NCBI RefSeq assembly: GCF_040218225.1
Contig: NZ_JAVJQO010000007.1
Location: 62,001 to 126,000 of the forward strand
Source of the DNA: Gracilimonas sp.
GTDB lineage: Bacteria > Bacteroidota > Rhodothermia > Balneolales > Balneolaceae
Direction: 5' to 3'
DNA: 64,000 nucleotides
A program made the translations under genes and the position numbers. The notes beneath the pieces are model-generated. The model had not been told where the DNA came from. It searched no databases and saw only the letters and a program-made list of their open reading frames with translations. Below are positions 52,490 to 60,584 of this stretch, piece after piece. Each line of letters begins with the position of its first letter. Positions within the stretch are counted from its first letter, which is position 1.

Positions 52490-52577
52490 AATTCTACTAT
52501 AAATGAGTTAATGTTCAACCCTATGACAAATAGTATTCCTGAAAGGGGACATCTTTTTTAAAGAACAATTTCTGCCA

Positions 52578-53189
52578 ATGTACAATCCAAATTCATTTAA
52601 AGAAACTGACCCTAATATTCTATATCCTTTTATAGAAGAGCATAACTTTGGGCTGATTTTTTCACAGACAGAAAGTACTCCCGAAGCAACACACCTTCCT
52701 TTTATGGTGAACAGGAATGATGACATACTGATTGGTCATTTCGCACGGGCAAATAAACATTGGCAGCACATAAACGAAAAGGCGGAGGTTTTGATCGTTT
52801 TTCAGGGTACCCATGGATATATCTCCCCCAGCTGGTACAAAAACCAAAACACCGTGCCTACCTGGAACTATGCTGCTGTTCATGTGTATGGAACTCCAAC
52901 GATCGTACACAATATTGATGAATTGCGAGAAATGGTTGACTCGCTTACTTACCATCATGAGGAAGGTGTTAATTCCGACTGGGATTACGAAGCTGCTCAC
53001 TCCAAGAGAGAACGTTTATTGAGAGGAATTGTAGGGATCAGAATAAATATTACAAAGCTGGAAGGGAAATTTAAGTTCAATCAAAACCGAAGTATTGAAG
53101 ACCAGAAAAAAGTTATAAAAACCCTCGAAAATTCTGCTTCTGAAAGCAATCGGAAGATGGCCAGTATTATGAAAAGAAACCTGAAATAA
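52578..53189 (+). CDS. PaiB-family FMN-binding protein
   Basis: 203 residues with a split-barrel flavin-binding fold: 'MYNPNSFKETDPNILYPFIE', 'ATHLPFMVNRNDDILIGHFA' (about 35-54), 'VLIVFQGTHGYISPSWYKNQ' (about 74-93) and 'VPTWNYAAVHVYGTP'. Those last two are signatures of PaiB (originally a negative regulator of sporulation and protease genes in Bacillus). Most family members are likely flavin- or haem-binding oxidoreductases rather than DNA-binding regulators. A single gene, divergent from the YCII-sigma pair and convergent with the hybrid kinase 8 bp downstream. Confidence 0.87.
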   Translation: MYNPNSFKETDPNILYPFIEEHNFGLIFSQTESTPEATHLPFMVNRNDDILIGHFARANKHWQHINEKAEVLIVFQGTHGYISPSWYKNQNTVPTWNYAAVHVYGTPTIVHNIDELREMVDSLTYHHEEGVNSDWDYEAAHSKRERLLRGIVGIRINITKLEGKFKFNQNRSIEDQKKVIKTLENSASESNRKMASIMKRNLK

Positions 53190-53197
53190 TCTTCAGG

Positions 53198-55036
53198 CTA
53201 CTTCTCGATATACTGCACCAATTTCTGTTCTAGGTCAGCTGGGTTAAACGGTTTGGTCACAAAATCATTCATGCCAGAAGCATACACTTTTTCCCTTACC
53301 TCTTTCAATGCAGCCGCTGTAAGAGCGATAATCGGGATATTACGCTTGTAGGGATCATCCAATTTTCTAATATGCTCTGAAGCTTCATACCCATCCATCG
53401 TTGGCATCTGAAGATCCATCAGTACAACATCAAAATTACTTTCTCTGATCGCTTCTACAGCTTCTTCCCCATTATCGACCACTTTCATCTCAACATTCCA
53501 GCGCTCCAGAAAACGTAACATCACCTTTTGATTCACCAGGTTATCTTCGGCTAGCAGTACACGAAGGCCGCTTAAACTCTTCGAACTATCTTCATCTTGT
53601 GTGATAGCCTTGGCCTCATCATCGGACGATCCTTTATCAAAAGTTAATTCAACGAAGAAAGTGCTGCCCTCACCTTCCTCACTCTCAACAGAAATAGAGC
53701 CCCCTTGCAGCTCTGCAAGCTGTTTACTGATCGTAAGTCCTAAACCGGTTCCGCCAAATAGTCGCTTTGTATTTTGGCTGGCCTGGGTAAAACTTTCGAA
53801 TATGGTATTTACACGTGCTTCCTCAATTCCAATACCAGTATCTGAAATCGCAAATTGTAAGCGGATCGATTGGTCAAGGTCTTCTACTGCATTGACAGAT
53901 AAACGGACTTCACCTTCTTCGGTAAATTTCAGGGCATTGCTGACAAGGTTATTTAAAATTTGTGTTAGCCTCGCAGGATCACCAATCAGGATATTCGGTA
54001 TACCCTCTCCAATTTCGGTATTAATGTCGATTCCCTTGTTCTTTGCAGTAATTTTAAAGCTTTCTATAATGACATTGACAAGCTTATTGAGCTCAAACTC
54101 AATACTTTCAAATTCAATTTTTCCAGCCTCAATTTTTGAAAAATCCAGTACATCATCAATAAGTGAAAGCAAGGTCTTTCCTGAAAAGTCCAGGATATTA
54201 ATTGGTTCAATCTGATCTTGACGCGGGCTGTCTTGTTTTAGCAGATGTGTCATCCCCAAAATGGCATTCATCGGTGTCCTGATTTCATGACTCATAGTAG
54301 CCAGAAACTCGGATTTAGCTTTTGTACTTTTTGCAAGCTCTTCCGTTGCCACTTCAAGCTGCTCGATATAGGTCTCAAGTTTTTCCTGTTTAAGGCTCAG
54401 CTCTTGATTCAATTCCTGCTCTTTTTGCAGAAGCTCCAGTGTTTGATGCTCTGCATCTTCCTTAAATTGGGAAAACGTGTTAAAGATTAACCAGGTAGTT
54501 ACGAAAGAACCCGTCAAAACACTCCAACGTACCAGGGAGAAGCTGCTTTCAGAAATACTAATCCGCTCAAAAATTATGTAATCCAGAATGAAATAAGAAA
54601 GTATGGATAGCAGAATACCCATATTTCGAAGATGAACCTGGGTATTGTCAAATAGCAGAATAGAAAGTCCCATTGCAGGAATAAAGAAAGCCTGAATCAT
54701 AGCATCACCACCAAAAACAGAGCTGAGAATGATAATACCGATGTCAGCGTAAGCAATAAGCAAGATTTTTGAAGCCTTCACAAAGCCCTGACGAGCTAAT
54801 AGTGGGATAAGCAGGAAGGCAATGGCTTCCGATAGAAAAAACCATGTAAGTGAAACAGATTCATTAATCTGAAAAGCGATCAGAAAAAGAATTGATACCC
54901 CGGCTAAAAAGAATGAAACCGAATTTAGTACGGTCATTCCTGCTTTTTTACCTACAACTTCATCCTTCGATCTCAGGTCCTTACCTAAAGCGATATCAGA
55001 AATACCGGTAAGAGAAAATTTTGAACTCATATCCAT
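53198..55036 (-). CDS. Membrane-bound hybrid sensor histidine kinase
   Basis: 612 residues. The N-terminus holds about five to six transmembrane helices (about 30-185) with no large periplasmic loop, followed by a coiled coil (about 200-240, 'LLQKEQELNQELSLKQEKLE'). HisKA contains His250 ('FLATMSHEIRTPMNAILGMT'). HATPase: 'LTQILNNLVSNALKFTEEGE' (N box), 'FAISDTGIGIEEA' (G1) and 'GTGLGLTISKQLAELQGGS' (G2). A C-terminal receiver carries the acidic pair in 'VLLAEDNLVNQKVMLRFLER' and phospho-acceptor D541 ('VVLMDLQMPTMDGYEAS'), with conserved Thr and Lys. No Hpt domain or dedicated response regulator is adjacent, so the downstream target is unknown. Confidence 0.93.
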   Translation of the reverse strand: MDMSSKFSLTGISDIALGKDLRSKDEVVGKKAGMTVLNSVSFFLAGVSILFLIAFQINESVSLTWFFLSEAIAFLLIPLLARQGFVKASKILLIAYADIGIIILSSVFGGDAMIQAFFIPAMGLSILLFDNTQVHLRNMGILLSILSYFILDYIIFERISISESSFSLVRWSVLTGSFVTTWLIFNTFSQFKEDAEHQTLELLQKEQELNQELSLKQEKLETYIEQLEVATEELAKSTKAKSEFLATMSHEIRTPMNAILGMTHLLKQDSPRQDQIEPINILDFSGKTLLSLIDDVLDFSKIEAGKIEFESIEFELNKLVNVIIESFKITAKNKGIDINTEIGEGIPNILIGDPARLTQILNNLVSNALKFTEEGEVRLSVNAVEDLDQSIRLQFAISDTGIGIEEARVNTIFESFTQASQNTKRLFGGTGLGLTISKQLAELQGGSISVESEEGEGSTFFVELTFDKGSSDDEAKAITQDEDSSKSLSGLRVLLAEDNLVNQKVMLRFLERWNVEMKVVDNGEEAVEAIRESNFDVVLMDLQMPTMDGYEASEHIRKLDDPYKRNIPIIALTAAALKEVREKVYASGMNDFVTKPFNPADLEQKLVQYIEK

Positions 55037-55093
55037 TGCTTATCCCCGTTAGATAGGGAAATTAAACGATTTATTATGAGCCTTACAATTAGA

Positions 55094-55522
55094 TTACGAT
55101 AACGTTTTCTGTGCTTTAAAAGCCATGGCATAAATTTTCATTTGTTTTACCATGGATGCAAGGCCATTTGCCCGGGTTGGTGAAAGGTGCTGAGCCATTC
55201 CTATTTTATCAATAAACTCAGGTTTTTTGTTAATAATAACATCCGGTTCCTGGCCCGAATAAAACCGAACCATCAGTGAAACCAACCCTTTGGTGATGGC
55301 AGCATCGCTATCCGCCTTGAAAACTACCTTATCATCTTTCATTTCGGCGGTAAGCCAAACCTGGCTCTGACATCCTTTTACCAAATTCTCTTCGATACGA
55401 TCATCCTCGGGTAGTGGGTCTAGTTTATCTCCGAGCTTAATGATGTACTTGTATCGTTCGGGCCAGTCCTGCAGTAATTCGAACTCTTTGATAATGCGTT
55501 CTTCTGTTGCCTGAATATCCAT
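55094..55522 (-). CDS. sufE: SufE-family cysteine desulfurase activator
   Basis: 142 residues from the ATG at 55522; a TTG four codons upstream is less likely. SufE accepts the persulfide from SufS and hands sulfur to the SufBCD scaffold for Fe-S cluster assembly. 'LVKGCQSQVWLTAEM' (about 45-59) contains the catalytic Cys in the family's GCQSxVW context. 'DSDAAITKGLVSLMVRFYSG' (about 72-91) and 'LSPTRANGLASMVKQMK' follow the expected order. Length matches the ~140-residue family. No other suf genes are in the window. It is a single gene between the hybrid kinase and the PAS protein. Confidence 0.92.
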   Translation of the reverse strand: MDIQATEERIIKEFELLQDWPERYKYIIKLGDKLDPLPEDDRIEENLVKGCQSQVWLTAEMKDDKVVFKADSDAAITKGLVSLMVRFYSGQEPDVIINKKPEFIDKIGMAQHLSPTRANGLASMVKQMKIYAMAFKAQKTLS

Positions 55523-55564
55523 TTTTATTTTCAATATACGGGTTAACCGGTTCTACATAAAGAA

Positions 55565-55588
55565 AAAGCCCGCACTTTGGCGGGCTTT
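55565..55588 (-). terminator. Rho-independent terminator of the PAS-only gene
   Basis: AAAGCCCGC / GCGGGCTTT, a perfect 9-bp stem with a 6-nt loop. On the - strand the stem is followed by TTTTTCTTT. It lies 21 bp past the stop of the PAS gene. Confidence 0.85.
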
Positions 55589-55609
55589 AAATATCAATTT
55601 AATTACTCA

Positions 55610-56875
55610 CTATTTTTCGACCTCAAGTTCGATCATTGCTACGCTTTTTACACTTTCAACGCGATCCCCATCTTTGGCGTAATCTGGCTTGAATGACTGT
55701 ATCACCGACACATAATTATTATCGGCCGTTTTATATTTGCAACTGATACTGGAGGAAGTACCGTTGAAAGCCTTTTCGAGTGCTTTTTCCGCATCTCCAA
55801 GATCATCAGCATGAATTACATTTTTGATGCCATTATCAAGAATAAGTTCCGGATTTAAGCCCGTTATACTCGAAAAGTTATCCGAAACAAACTTACATCC
55901 GGTCTTCCCGTCACTTCCAACTGCAAACCTAAGGGTAAATTCATCTTTTTTGCCGACAATATTTTCCAAGCTGTTTTTCTTCTTTTTCAGAGTTTCAATA
56001 ATACGATTTCGAAGTGAAATATTATCGAAATGCACTCTTATTATTGTCTCATCATTGCTGACAAAATAGTTGATGGTTCCCTCCAGCTTAACTGTTTCAC
56101 CATCTTTCTGAGTAAATTCCCATGGATATTGCTTGTCTTCAATCTTTTTGGAGTCAAAGTCACTGAATAATGATTTCATCTCTTTCTTATCATTTTCAAC
56201 TACAAGATCCCAGATTTTAACCGTTTTGAGTTCATCTGCATCATAACCCAATAGGTTTTTGAAAGAGTTATTGGATGAAATAATGTTACCCTGAATATCC
56301 AAATCAATAAATGTTTTCTTTGACTCTTCTACCAGATTGTCAAAATCAAGATTGGCATCAAATACCAGTTTACTCGATTCTTTGCGGTCCGTAATATCTC
56401 GTTGATAAGAAACCCAATGGGTAATCTCACCTTTATTGTTAGTGAGGGGATGGATATCCCATTGATTAATAAATTCGGACCCGTCTTTCCTGTAATTTAC
56501 CGTATGCCCGAAAAAAGCCTGGCCTTCAATAAGTCTTTCCTTGAGTCTGTCGAGCACGTGGCGATCGGTTTTCTCACCTTGCAATATTCTTGGGGTTTTA
56601 CCGAGAACTTCTTCTTTTGTGTAGCCTGTCATTCGGGTAAAACCTTCATTGACATATACAATTTTAGGACCGGGTTTTTCCAGATTTAACTCTGTAATAA
56701 GAATGGAGTCATAATCATGTTTTATAGCTTGTTCAACTAGTGAGAGCTGTTTTTTTGTGTTTTGATAATGCTGAAAAAGCTCTCCAAACAATTCTTCCAG
56801 CTTTGAGAATGATGCCTCATCCTTACTACACTTTTTGATTTGTTCCAATACTTCCGGGTCTAGCTTTTGATCCAT
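55610..56875 (-). CDS. PAS-domain protein without an output domain
   Basis: 421 residues: a helical N-terminus (about 1-45), then three PAS-like domains and no kinase, cyclase, HTH or GGDEF. PAS1 (about 50-165) belongs to the PAS_9/LOV-like group: 'GYTKEEVLGKTPRILQGEKT' followed by 'YRKDGSEFINQWDIHPL' and 'YQRDITDRKE'. In the position where LOV photoreceptors carry the flavin-binding Cys (GxNCRFLQ) it has Pro (KTPRILQ), so LOV photochemistry is excluded. PAS2 (about 185-290) and PAS3 (about 305-415) are more divergent. It may be a sensory adaptor that binds one of the nearby kinases. Single-gene unit with its own terminator. Confidence 0.8.
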   Translation of the reverse strand: MDQKLDPEVLEQIKKCSKDEASFSKLEELFGELFQHYQNTKKQLSLVEQAIKHDYDSILITELNLEKPGPKIVYVNEGFTRMTGYTKEEVLGKTPRILQGEKTDRHVLDRLKERLIEGQAFFGHTVNYRKDGSEFINQWDIHPLTNNKGEITHWVSYQRDITDRKESSKLVFDANLDFDNLVEESKKTFIDLDIQGNIISSNNSFKNLLGYDADELKTVKIWDLVVENDKKEMKSLFSDFDSKKIEDKQYPWEFTQKDGETVKLEGTINYFVSNDETIIRVHFDNISLRNRIIETLKKKKNSLENIVGKKDEFTLRFAVGSDGKTGCKFVSDNFSSITGLNPELILDNGIKNVIHADDLGDAEKALEKAFNGTSSSISCKYKTADNNYVSVIQSFKPDYAKDGDRVESVKSVAMIELEVEK

Positions 56876-57000
56876 CTTACTACTTTGGTTTTACAATTTT
56901 GACATACTGACGCCTAATTTTACCCCAATAAAACTCTTACTAAATCAACATCATTCCAATTATCCCAGAAATTTTTCCCTATTAATACTATCTTTTTAGT

Positions 57001-57810
57001 ATGCATAATTTCAAGCTATCGCTATACCTGTTATTAATAACAATCTTAACCTGTAGCTGTTCTTTATTGAAAGAAACTCCCAACATTCCCAAACCTGAAA
57101 TGGTTAAAGTTGAAGGTGGGACTTTTTTTATGGGAGATATCATTGACAGCCTGAATACGGACGCTTTACCCATCCATGAAGTTACATTAAATGACTATTA
57201 TATAGGGAAATATGAAATTACTTTCGAACAATACGATGCTTTTGCACAGCAAACCAAGAGACCCCTACCCTCCGATCGCGATTATGGCCGCGGGACTCGG
57301 GCAGTTGTTTATGTGAACTGGCACGACGCTTTGGCTTATTGCAATTCCTTGGGCTGGCGTTTGCCTACCGAAGCAGAGTGGGAGTTCGCTGCCCGGGAAA
57401 GGGGGCAGAATATGAGGTATTCTGGTACAAATAATCCTGATTCTCTGGAAAAATATGCTATTACAAAACTCTCTAATATTGAGTTCTCCTATTTTGTGGG
57501 CTCCAGGAAACCAAATGCATTAGGGCTATTTGATATGAGCGGAAACGTAATGGAATACGTTGGTTCATTTTATCAGGAATATGATAAACCACATGATATT
57601 TATCCGATTGAAAAACGCGGTGTCCGGATTTTACGAGGAGGTAGTTTTCAGGAACCCATTATTGAATCTGCCCAAACATTCTGGCGGGTTGGCAGTTACG
57701 ATTTAATGACTCATAGCGATGTAGGGTTTCGATGTGCTGTTTCACAGGAAGAGCTCAATAAACAACGGTTTCTGAATGGTTTTTTCCACTTTAAACCAGC
57801 AAAGCTTTAA
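57001..57810 (+). CDS. SUMF1/FGE-sulfatase-domain lipoprotein
   Basis: 269 residues. A signal peptide with lipobox ('LLLITILTCSCSLLKETP') points to a membrane-anchored periplasmic or outer-membrane lipoprotein. The formylglycine-generating-enzyme fold is clear: 'MVKVEGGTFFMGDI' (about 36-49), 'LPTEAEWEFAARERGQNM' (about 121-138), 'ILRGGSFQEP' and 'VGFRCAVSQEE'. The two active-site cysteines of true FGE enzymes are absent from the C-terminal half, so it is not expected to make formylglycine. Non-catalytic members include the T9SS protein GldK, but this one is shorter. No sulfatase gene is nearby. TATCTTTT lies 5 nt before the ATG, too close for a normal leader. Confidence 0.85.
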   Translation: MHNFKLSLYLLLITILTCSCSLLKETPNIPKPEMVKVEGGTFFMGDIIDSLNTDALPIHEVTLNDYYIGKYEITFEQYDAFAQQTKRPLPSDRDYGRGTRAVVYVNWHDALAYCNSLGWRLPTEAEWEFAARERGQNMRYSGTNNPDSLEKYAITKLSNIEFSYFVGSRKPNALGLFDMSGNVMEYVGSFYQEYDKPHDIYPIEKRGVRILRGGSFQEPIIESAQTFWRVGSYDLMTHSDVGFRCAVSQEELNKQRFLNGFFHFKPAKL

Positions 57811-57814
57811 AAAT

Positions 57815-57840
57815 AAAAGGGGGCCGAAGCCCCCTTTTCT
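57815..57840. terminator. Bidirectional Rho-independent terminator
   Basis: AAAAGGGGGC / GCCCCCTTTT, a perfect 10-bp stem with a CGAA tetraloop, lies between the convergent FGE-like and acyl-CoA dehydrogenase genes, 5 and 7 bp from their stops. The T/A tails serve both strands. Confidence 0.9.
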
Positions 57841-57847
57841 CACTCAC

Positions 57848-59011
57848 TCATCGAAGTAGCAACTTAGCTATTGTGCTGAGTTGCATGTTCGTTGTACCCT
57901 CGTAGATTTTACCGATCTTAGAATCACGGTAATATTTCTCTACGGGATATTCTTTCACATATCCATATCCCCCAAACAAGTCAACTGCTTGCGAACTTAC
58001 ACTTTCAGCTACTTCAGAGGAATAAAATTTAGCCATTGCGGCTTCTTTCAAAAAGTTTTGGCCATTCATTTTCATTCGGGCTGCATTGTAAACCAGTAAA
58101 CGAGCGGTTTCTATATCTGTTGCCATGCGTGCCAGCTGAAACTGAACACCCTGAAATTCAGAAATTGCCTTCCCGAACTGCTTACGTTCCTGCACATAGG
58201 CAAGAGCCGCATCAAAAGCACCCTGGGCAATACCAATCATCTGGGCACCAATCCCAATCCGTCCCTCATTCAAGGTTTCGATGGCTACTTTATATCCTTT
58301 ACCAACTTCACCCAGTACATTTTCTTTAGGTACACGGCAGTCTTCCAGTAAGATTTCACAGGTTGAACTCGCACGAATTCCCAGTTTATTCTCCTTCTTG
58401 GAAATTGAGAACCCTTCCATTCCGCGCTCAACCACAAATGCCGTAATTCCCTTGTATCCAGCTTCAGGATTTATATTAGCCATTACCAAAAAGATGTCTG
58501 CCTCGTTGGCATTGGTAATCCAGAGCTTCGACCCGTTCAATACAAAATGATCCCCATCTTCTTTGGCGGTAGTCTTGAGCGCGAAAGCATCACTTCCCGA
58601 ACCTGCTTCAGACAAACAATAGGCGCCGACTTTTTCTGTGGCTAACTGTGGTAAATACTTTTCTTTCAGGTAATCGGACGCAAAATTCACGAAAGCATTA
58701 TTCACCAGTGTATTTTGCACATCCATAAATACACCTGCTGATGCATCTACCCTTGATATCTGTTCTATTGCTACAACAGACATCATAAAGGTTCCACCAC
58801 CTCCGGCATATCGCTCGGGAATATCAATTCCCATCAGCCCCATCTCAAAAAATTGTTTTACTAAATCCGGATCCAGCTTAGCATTCTCATCCATTTCCTC
58901 AACCAAGGGTTTAATGGATGCTTCAGCAAAGTCTGCCGCAGCTTCTTTAAGCATTTGCTCGTCTTCGGTGAGCTGTGTTAGAGGTGGAATTAGTTGCTCG
59001 GTCTGTTCCAT
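57848..59011 (-). CDS. Acyl-CoA dehydrogenase
   Basis: Introduces an alpha-beta double bond into acyl-CoA using FAD and passes electrons to ETF. 387 residues, a normal length for short/medium/branched-chain enzymes. 'YCLSEAGSGSDAFALKTTAK' (about 131-150) is the FAD/substrate signature 1, 'LWITNANEADIFLVMA' follows, and 'RKQFGKAISEFQGVQFQLAR' (about 277-296) is signature region 2. The C-terminal 'IYEGTTNMQLSTIAKLLLR' carries the catalytic Glu in the YEGT context, as in short-chain/butyryl and SCAD-like enzymes. Divergent from the methylmalonyl-CoA mutase operon, which favours a branched- or odd-chain acyl-CoA role (inference). Confidence 0.94.
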   Translation of the reverse strand: MEQTEQLIPPLTQLTEDEQMLKEAAADFAEASIKPLVEEMDENAKLDPDLVKQFFEMGLMGIDIPERYAGGGGTFMMSVVAIEQISRVDASAGVFMDVQNTLVNNAFVNFASDYLKEKYLPQLATEKVGAYCLSEAGSGSDAFALKTTAKEDGDHFVLNGSKLWITNANEADIFLVMANINPEAGYKGITAFVVERGMEGFSISKKENKLGIRASSTCEILLEDCRVPKENVLGEVGKGYKVAIETLNEGRIGIGAQMIGIAQGAFDAALAYVQERKQFGKAISEFQGVQFQLARMATDIETARLLVYNAARMKMNGQNFLKEAAMAKFYSSEVAESVSSQAVDLFGGYGYVKEYPVEKYYRDSKIGKIYEGTTNMQLSTIAKLLLR

Positions 59012-59088
59012 CTATAAAACTAAATCTATTAATTATGAGTGAATGTGAGATTGAATATACAAATTGTAAGCGCTTTTTTACTAATTAA

Positions 59089-59111
59089 AACCGTATTTTT
59101 TGAATACGGTT
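59089..59111. promoter_or_regulatory. Palindrome in the divergent acd-mutA regulatory region
   Basis: AACCGTATT-TTTTG-AATACGGTT, perfect 9-bp arms; with bulges the symmetry extends to TTACTAA ... TTAGTAA. It sits 78 bp from the dehydrogenase start and 67 bp from the preferred mutA start. No T-run follows, so an operator for a TetR/FadR-type regulator is more likely than a terminator, but no regulator gene is present. Confidence 0.45.
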
Positions 59112-59177
59112 AGTAAAGAACTTCTGACCTGTTTATTTTTGTTGATAATACAAAACTTAAAAATCCGTAAGCAACTT

Positions 59178-60584
59178 TTGGAAAATTCAGACTTCGAAAA
59201 AGCCCTTCATTTTGATGAGTTTCCGCCCATATCTACTGAGGAATGGGAAGCCGTAATCGAGAAAGACCTTAAAGGAAAAGATTATAAAGATGTGCTTCGG
59301 TGGAAATCCGGAGAAGGGGTCAATCCTCTTCCATTTTACCGGGAAGAAAACTTACGCGATCTTTCTCTTTCACCTGAACCCATTGCAGCCCAAGCCTCCT
59401 GGAATGTTCTGGAACCTGTGGAAAGTTCGGTGGTATCGGAAGCAAATAAAGAAGCCCTGCATGCACTCGAGAATGGAGCTTCCGGATTATATTTCTGTCC
59501 AGCCAAAAACTACCTGCAATCCCGTGGCGATCTGGAGAACTTGTTAAAAGACATTCAAATTGAACTTATCACACTGAGATTTGGCAGTACAATTTCTTCA
59601 CCTGAAGCAGCTAAATGGCTCAAAGAAGTCTGTCGTGAAAAAGGTTTAAATGAAGATGAGATTACGGTTAGTTTTAATTTTGATCCTTTTTCACAAGCAT
59701 TGCTAAATGGAAAGCTGCCTTCAAAGCCAGAACTTGAGAAAATGATTCATTCATTTGAAGGCCCTTTTCTATTCTGTGCCGTTGAGTCTTCGGTGTTTGC
59801 CAATGCCGGCGCCACCATTATTCAGCAGTTAGCTTTTTCTCTGGCTGCCGGAAACGAATACCTTGGCTTAGACTCGAAACTTTCCCAAAACCTTCATTTC
59901 AATTTAGCTTCAGGACCGAATTACTTTCTTGAGATTGCAAAATTCAGGGCCTTCAAACTTGTCTGGGCTCAGGTTCTGGATGGATATGAATTAAAAGACA
60001 TACCGACTTATTTATACGCAGAAACCAGCTTCTGGAATAAATCTCAAACTGATGCTCATAACAACCTGCTCCGCACTACAACCGAGGCGATGTCTGCTGC
60101 GATTGGTGGATGTGATGCTGTTACTGTCCATCGATACGACGAGCACTTTTCTGAAGACTCAAGTTTTGCCTCACGTGTTGCGCGGAATATCCAGATCATT
60201 CTTCAGGAGGAGGCCTATCTTGACAAAGTCGCTGACCCCGGAGCGGGCTCATATTACATTGAGGTACTAACAGATAGTATTGCCCAAAAAAGCTGGACAC
60301 TATTCCAGGAAATTGAGGCTAGAGGTGGTTTTTATGAGAGCCTGAAATCAGGATATATCCAAAGACTGATTTCTTCATCAAGACAAGAAAAAATTGATGC
60401 TTATAAAAAGAAGAACAACGTGTTGGTTGGGGTGAATAAATATCGGCCGGACAAAAATATTCAAAATTTAGAATTCAAAATTCAAAATTTTGCCAGCTTT
60501 GACCAGGATATGAATGAATGTATTACGATCGACAAAATATCGCTTTTGAATATTGAAGCTGAACTTCAGAATGGAGAAGGGTAA
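59178..60584 (+). CDS. mutA: Methylmalonyl-CoA mutase small subunit (short form)
   Basis: Non-catalytic beta subunit that pairs with MutB. 468 residues from TTG at 59178, whose product starts '[20 protein letters not shown]', the family's usual N-terminus; an earlier TTG at 59100 lies within the palindrome and adds 26 atypical residues. The TIM-barrel part shows '[20 protein letters not shown]', '[20 protein letters not shown]' (about 320) and '[14 protein letters not shown]' (about 353). The protein ends after the barrel and lacks the C-terminal cobalamin-domain relic of ~620-residue MutA proteins. Near its end an AT-rich repeat is translated as '[12 protein letters not shown]'. It overlaps mutB by one base (TAATG). 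Confidence 0.88.
   Translation: MENSDFEKALHFDEFPPISTEEWEAVIEKDLKGKDYKDVLRWKSGEGVNPLPFYREENLRDLSLSPEPIAAQASWNVLEPVESSVVSEANKEALHALENGASGLYFCPAKNYLQSRGDLENLLKDIQIELITLRFGSTISSPEAAKWLKEVCREKGLNEDEITVSFNFDPFSQALLNGKLPSKPELEKMIHSFEGPFLFCAVESSVFANAGATIIQQLAFSLAAGNEYLGLDSKLSQNLHFNLASGPNYFLEIAKFRAFKLVWAQVLDGYELKDIPTYLYAETSFWNKSQTDAHNNLLRTTTEAMSAAIGGCDAVTVHRYDEHFSEDSSFASRVARNIQIILQEEAYLDKVADPGAGSYYIEVLTDSIAQKSWTLFQEIEARGGFYESLKSGYIQRLISSSRQEKIDAYKKKNNVLVGVNKYRPDKNIQNLEFKIQNFASFDQDMNECITIDKISLLNIEAELQNGEG
60459..60491. repeat. AT-rich ATTCAAAAT repeat inside the mutA coding sequence
   Basis: Three tandem, slightly varied units (ATTCAAAATTTAGA, ATTCAAA, ATTCAAAATTTT) of the same motif that flanks the four-helix-bundle gene at 24.0-24.5 kb. 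It is in frame and encodes Ile-Gln-Asn/Phe-Lys-type residues. Confidence 0.75.

Noticed and set aside
55610-56875. Blue-light LOV photoreceptor
   Set aside because: The cysteine required for flavin adduct formation is replaced by proline in the otherwise LOV-like motif.
56989-56996. TATCTTTT as the promoter of the FGE-like lipoprotein gene
   Set aside because: It ends 4 bp before the ATG and has no spaced TTG, so it would imply leaderless translation without other support.
57001-57810. Active formylglycine-generating enzyme
   Set aside because: The active-site cysteines are missing and no sulfatase lies nearby; only the fold is supported.
59100-59177. Earlier TTG start for mutA
   Set aside because: The codon lies inside the 23-bp palindrome and the extra residues do not resemble MutA N-termini.
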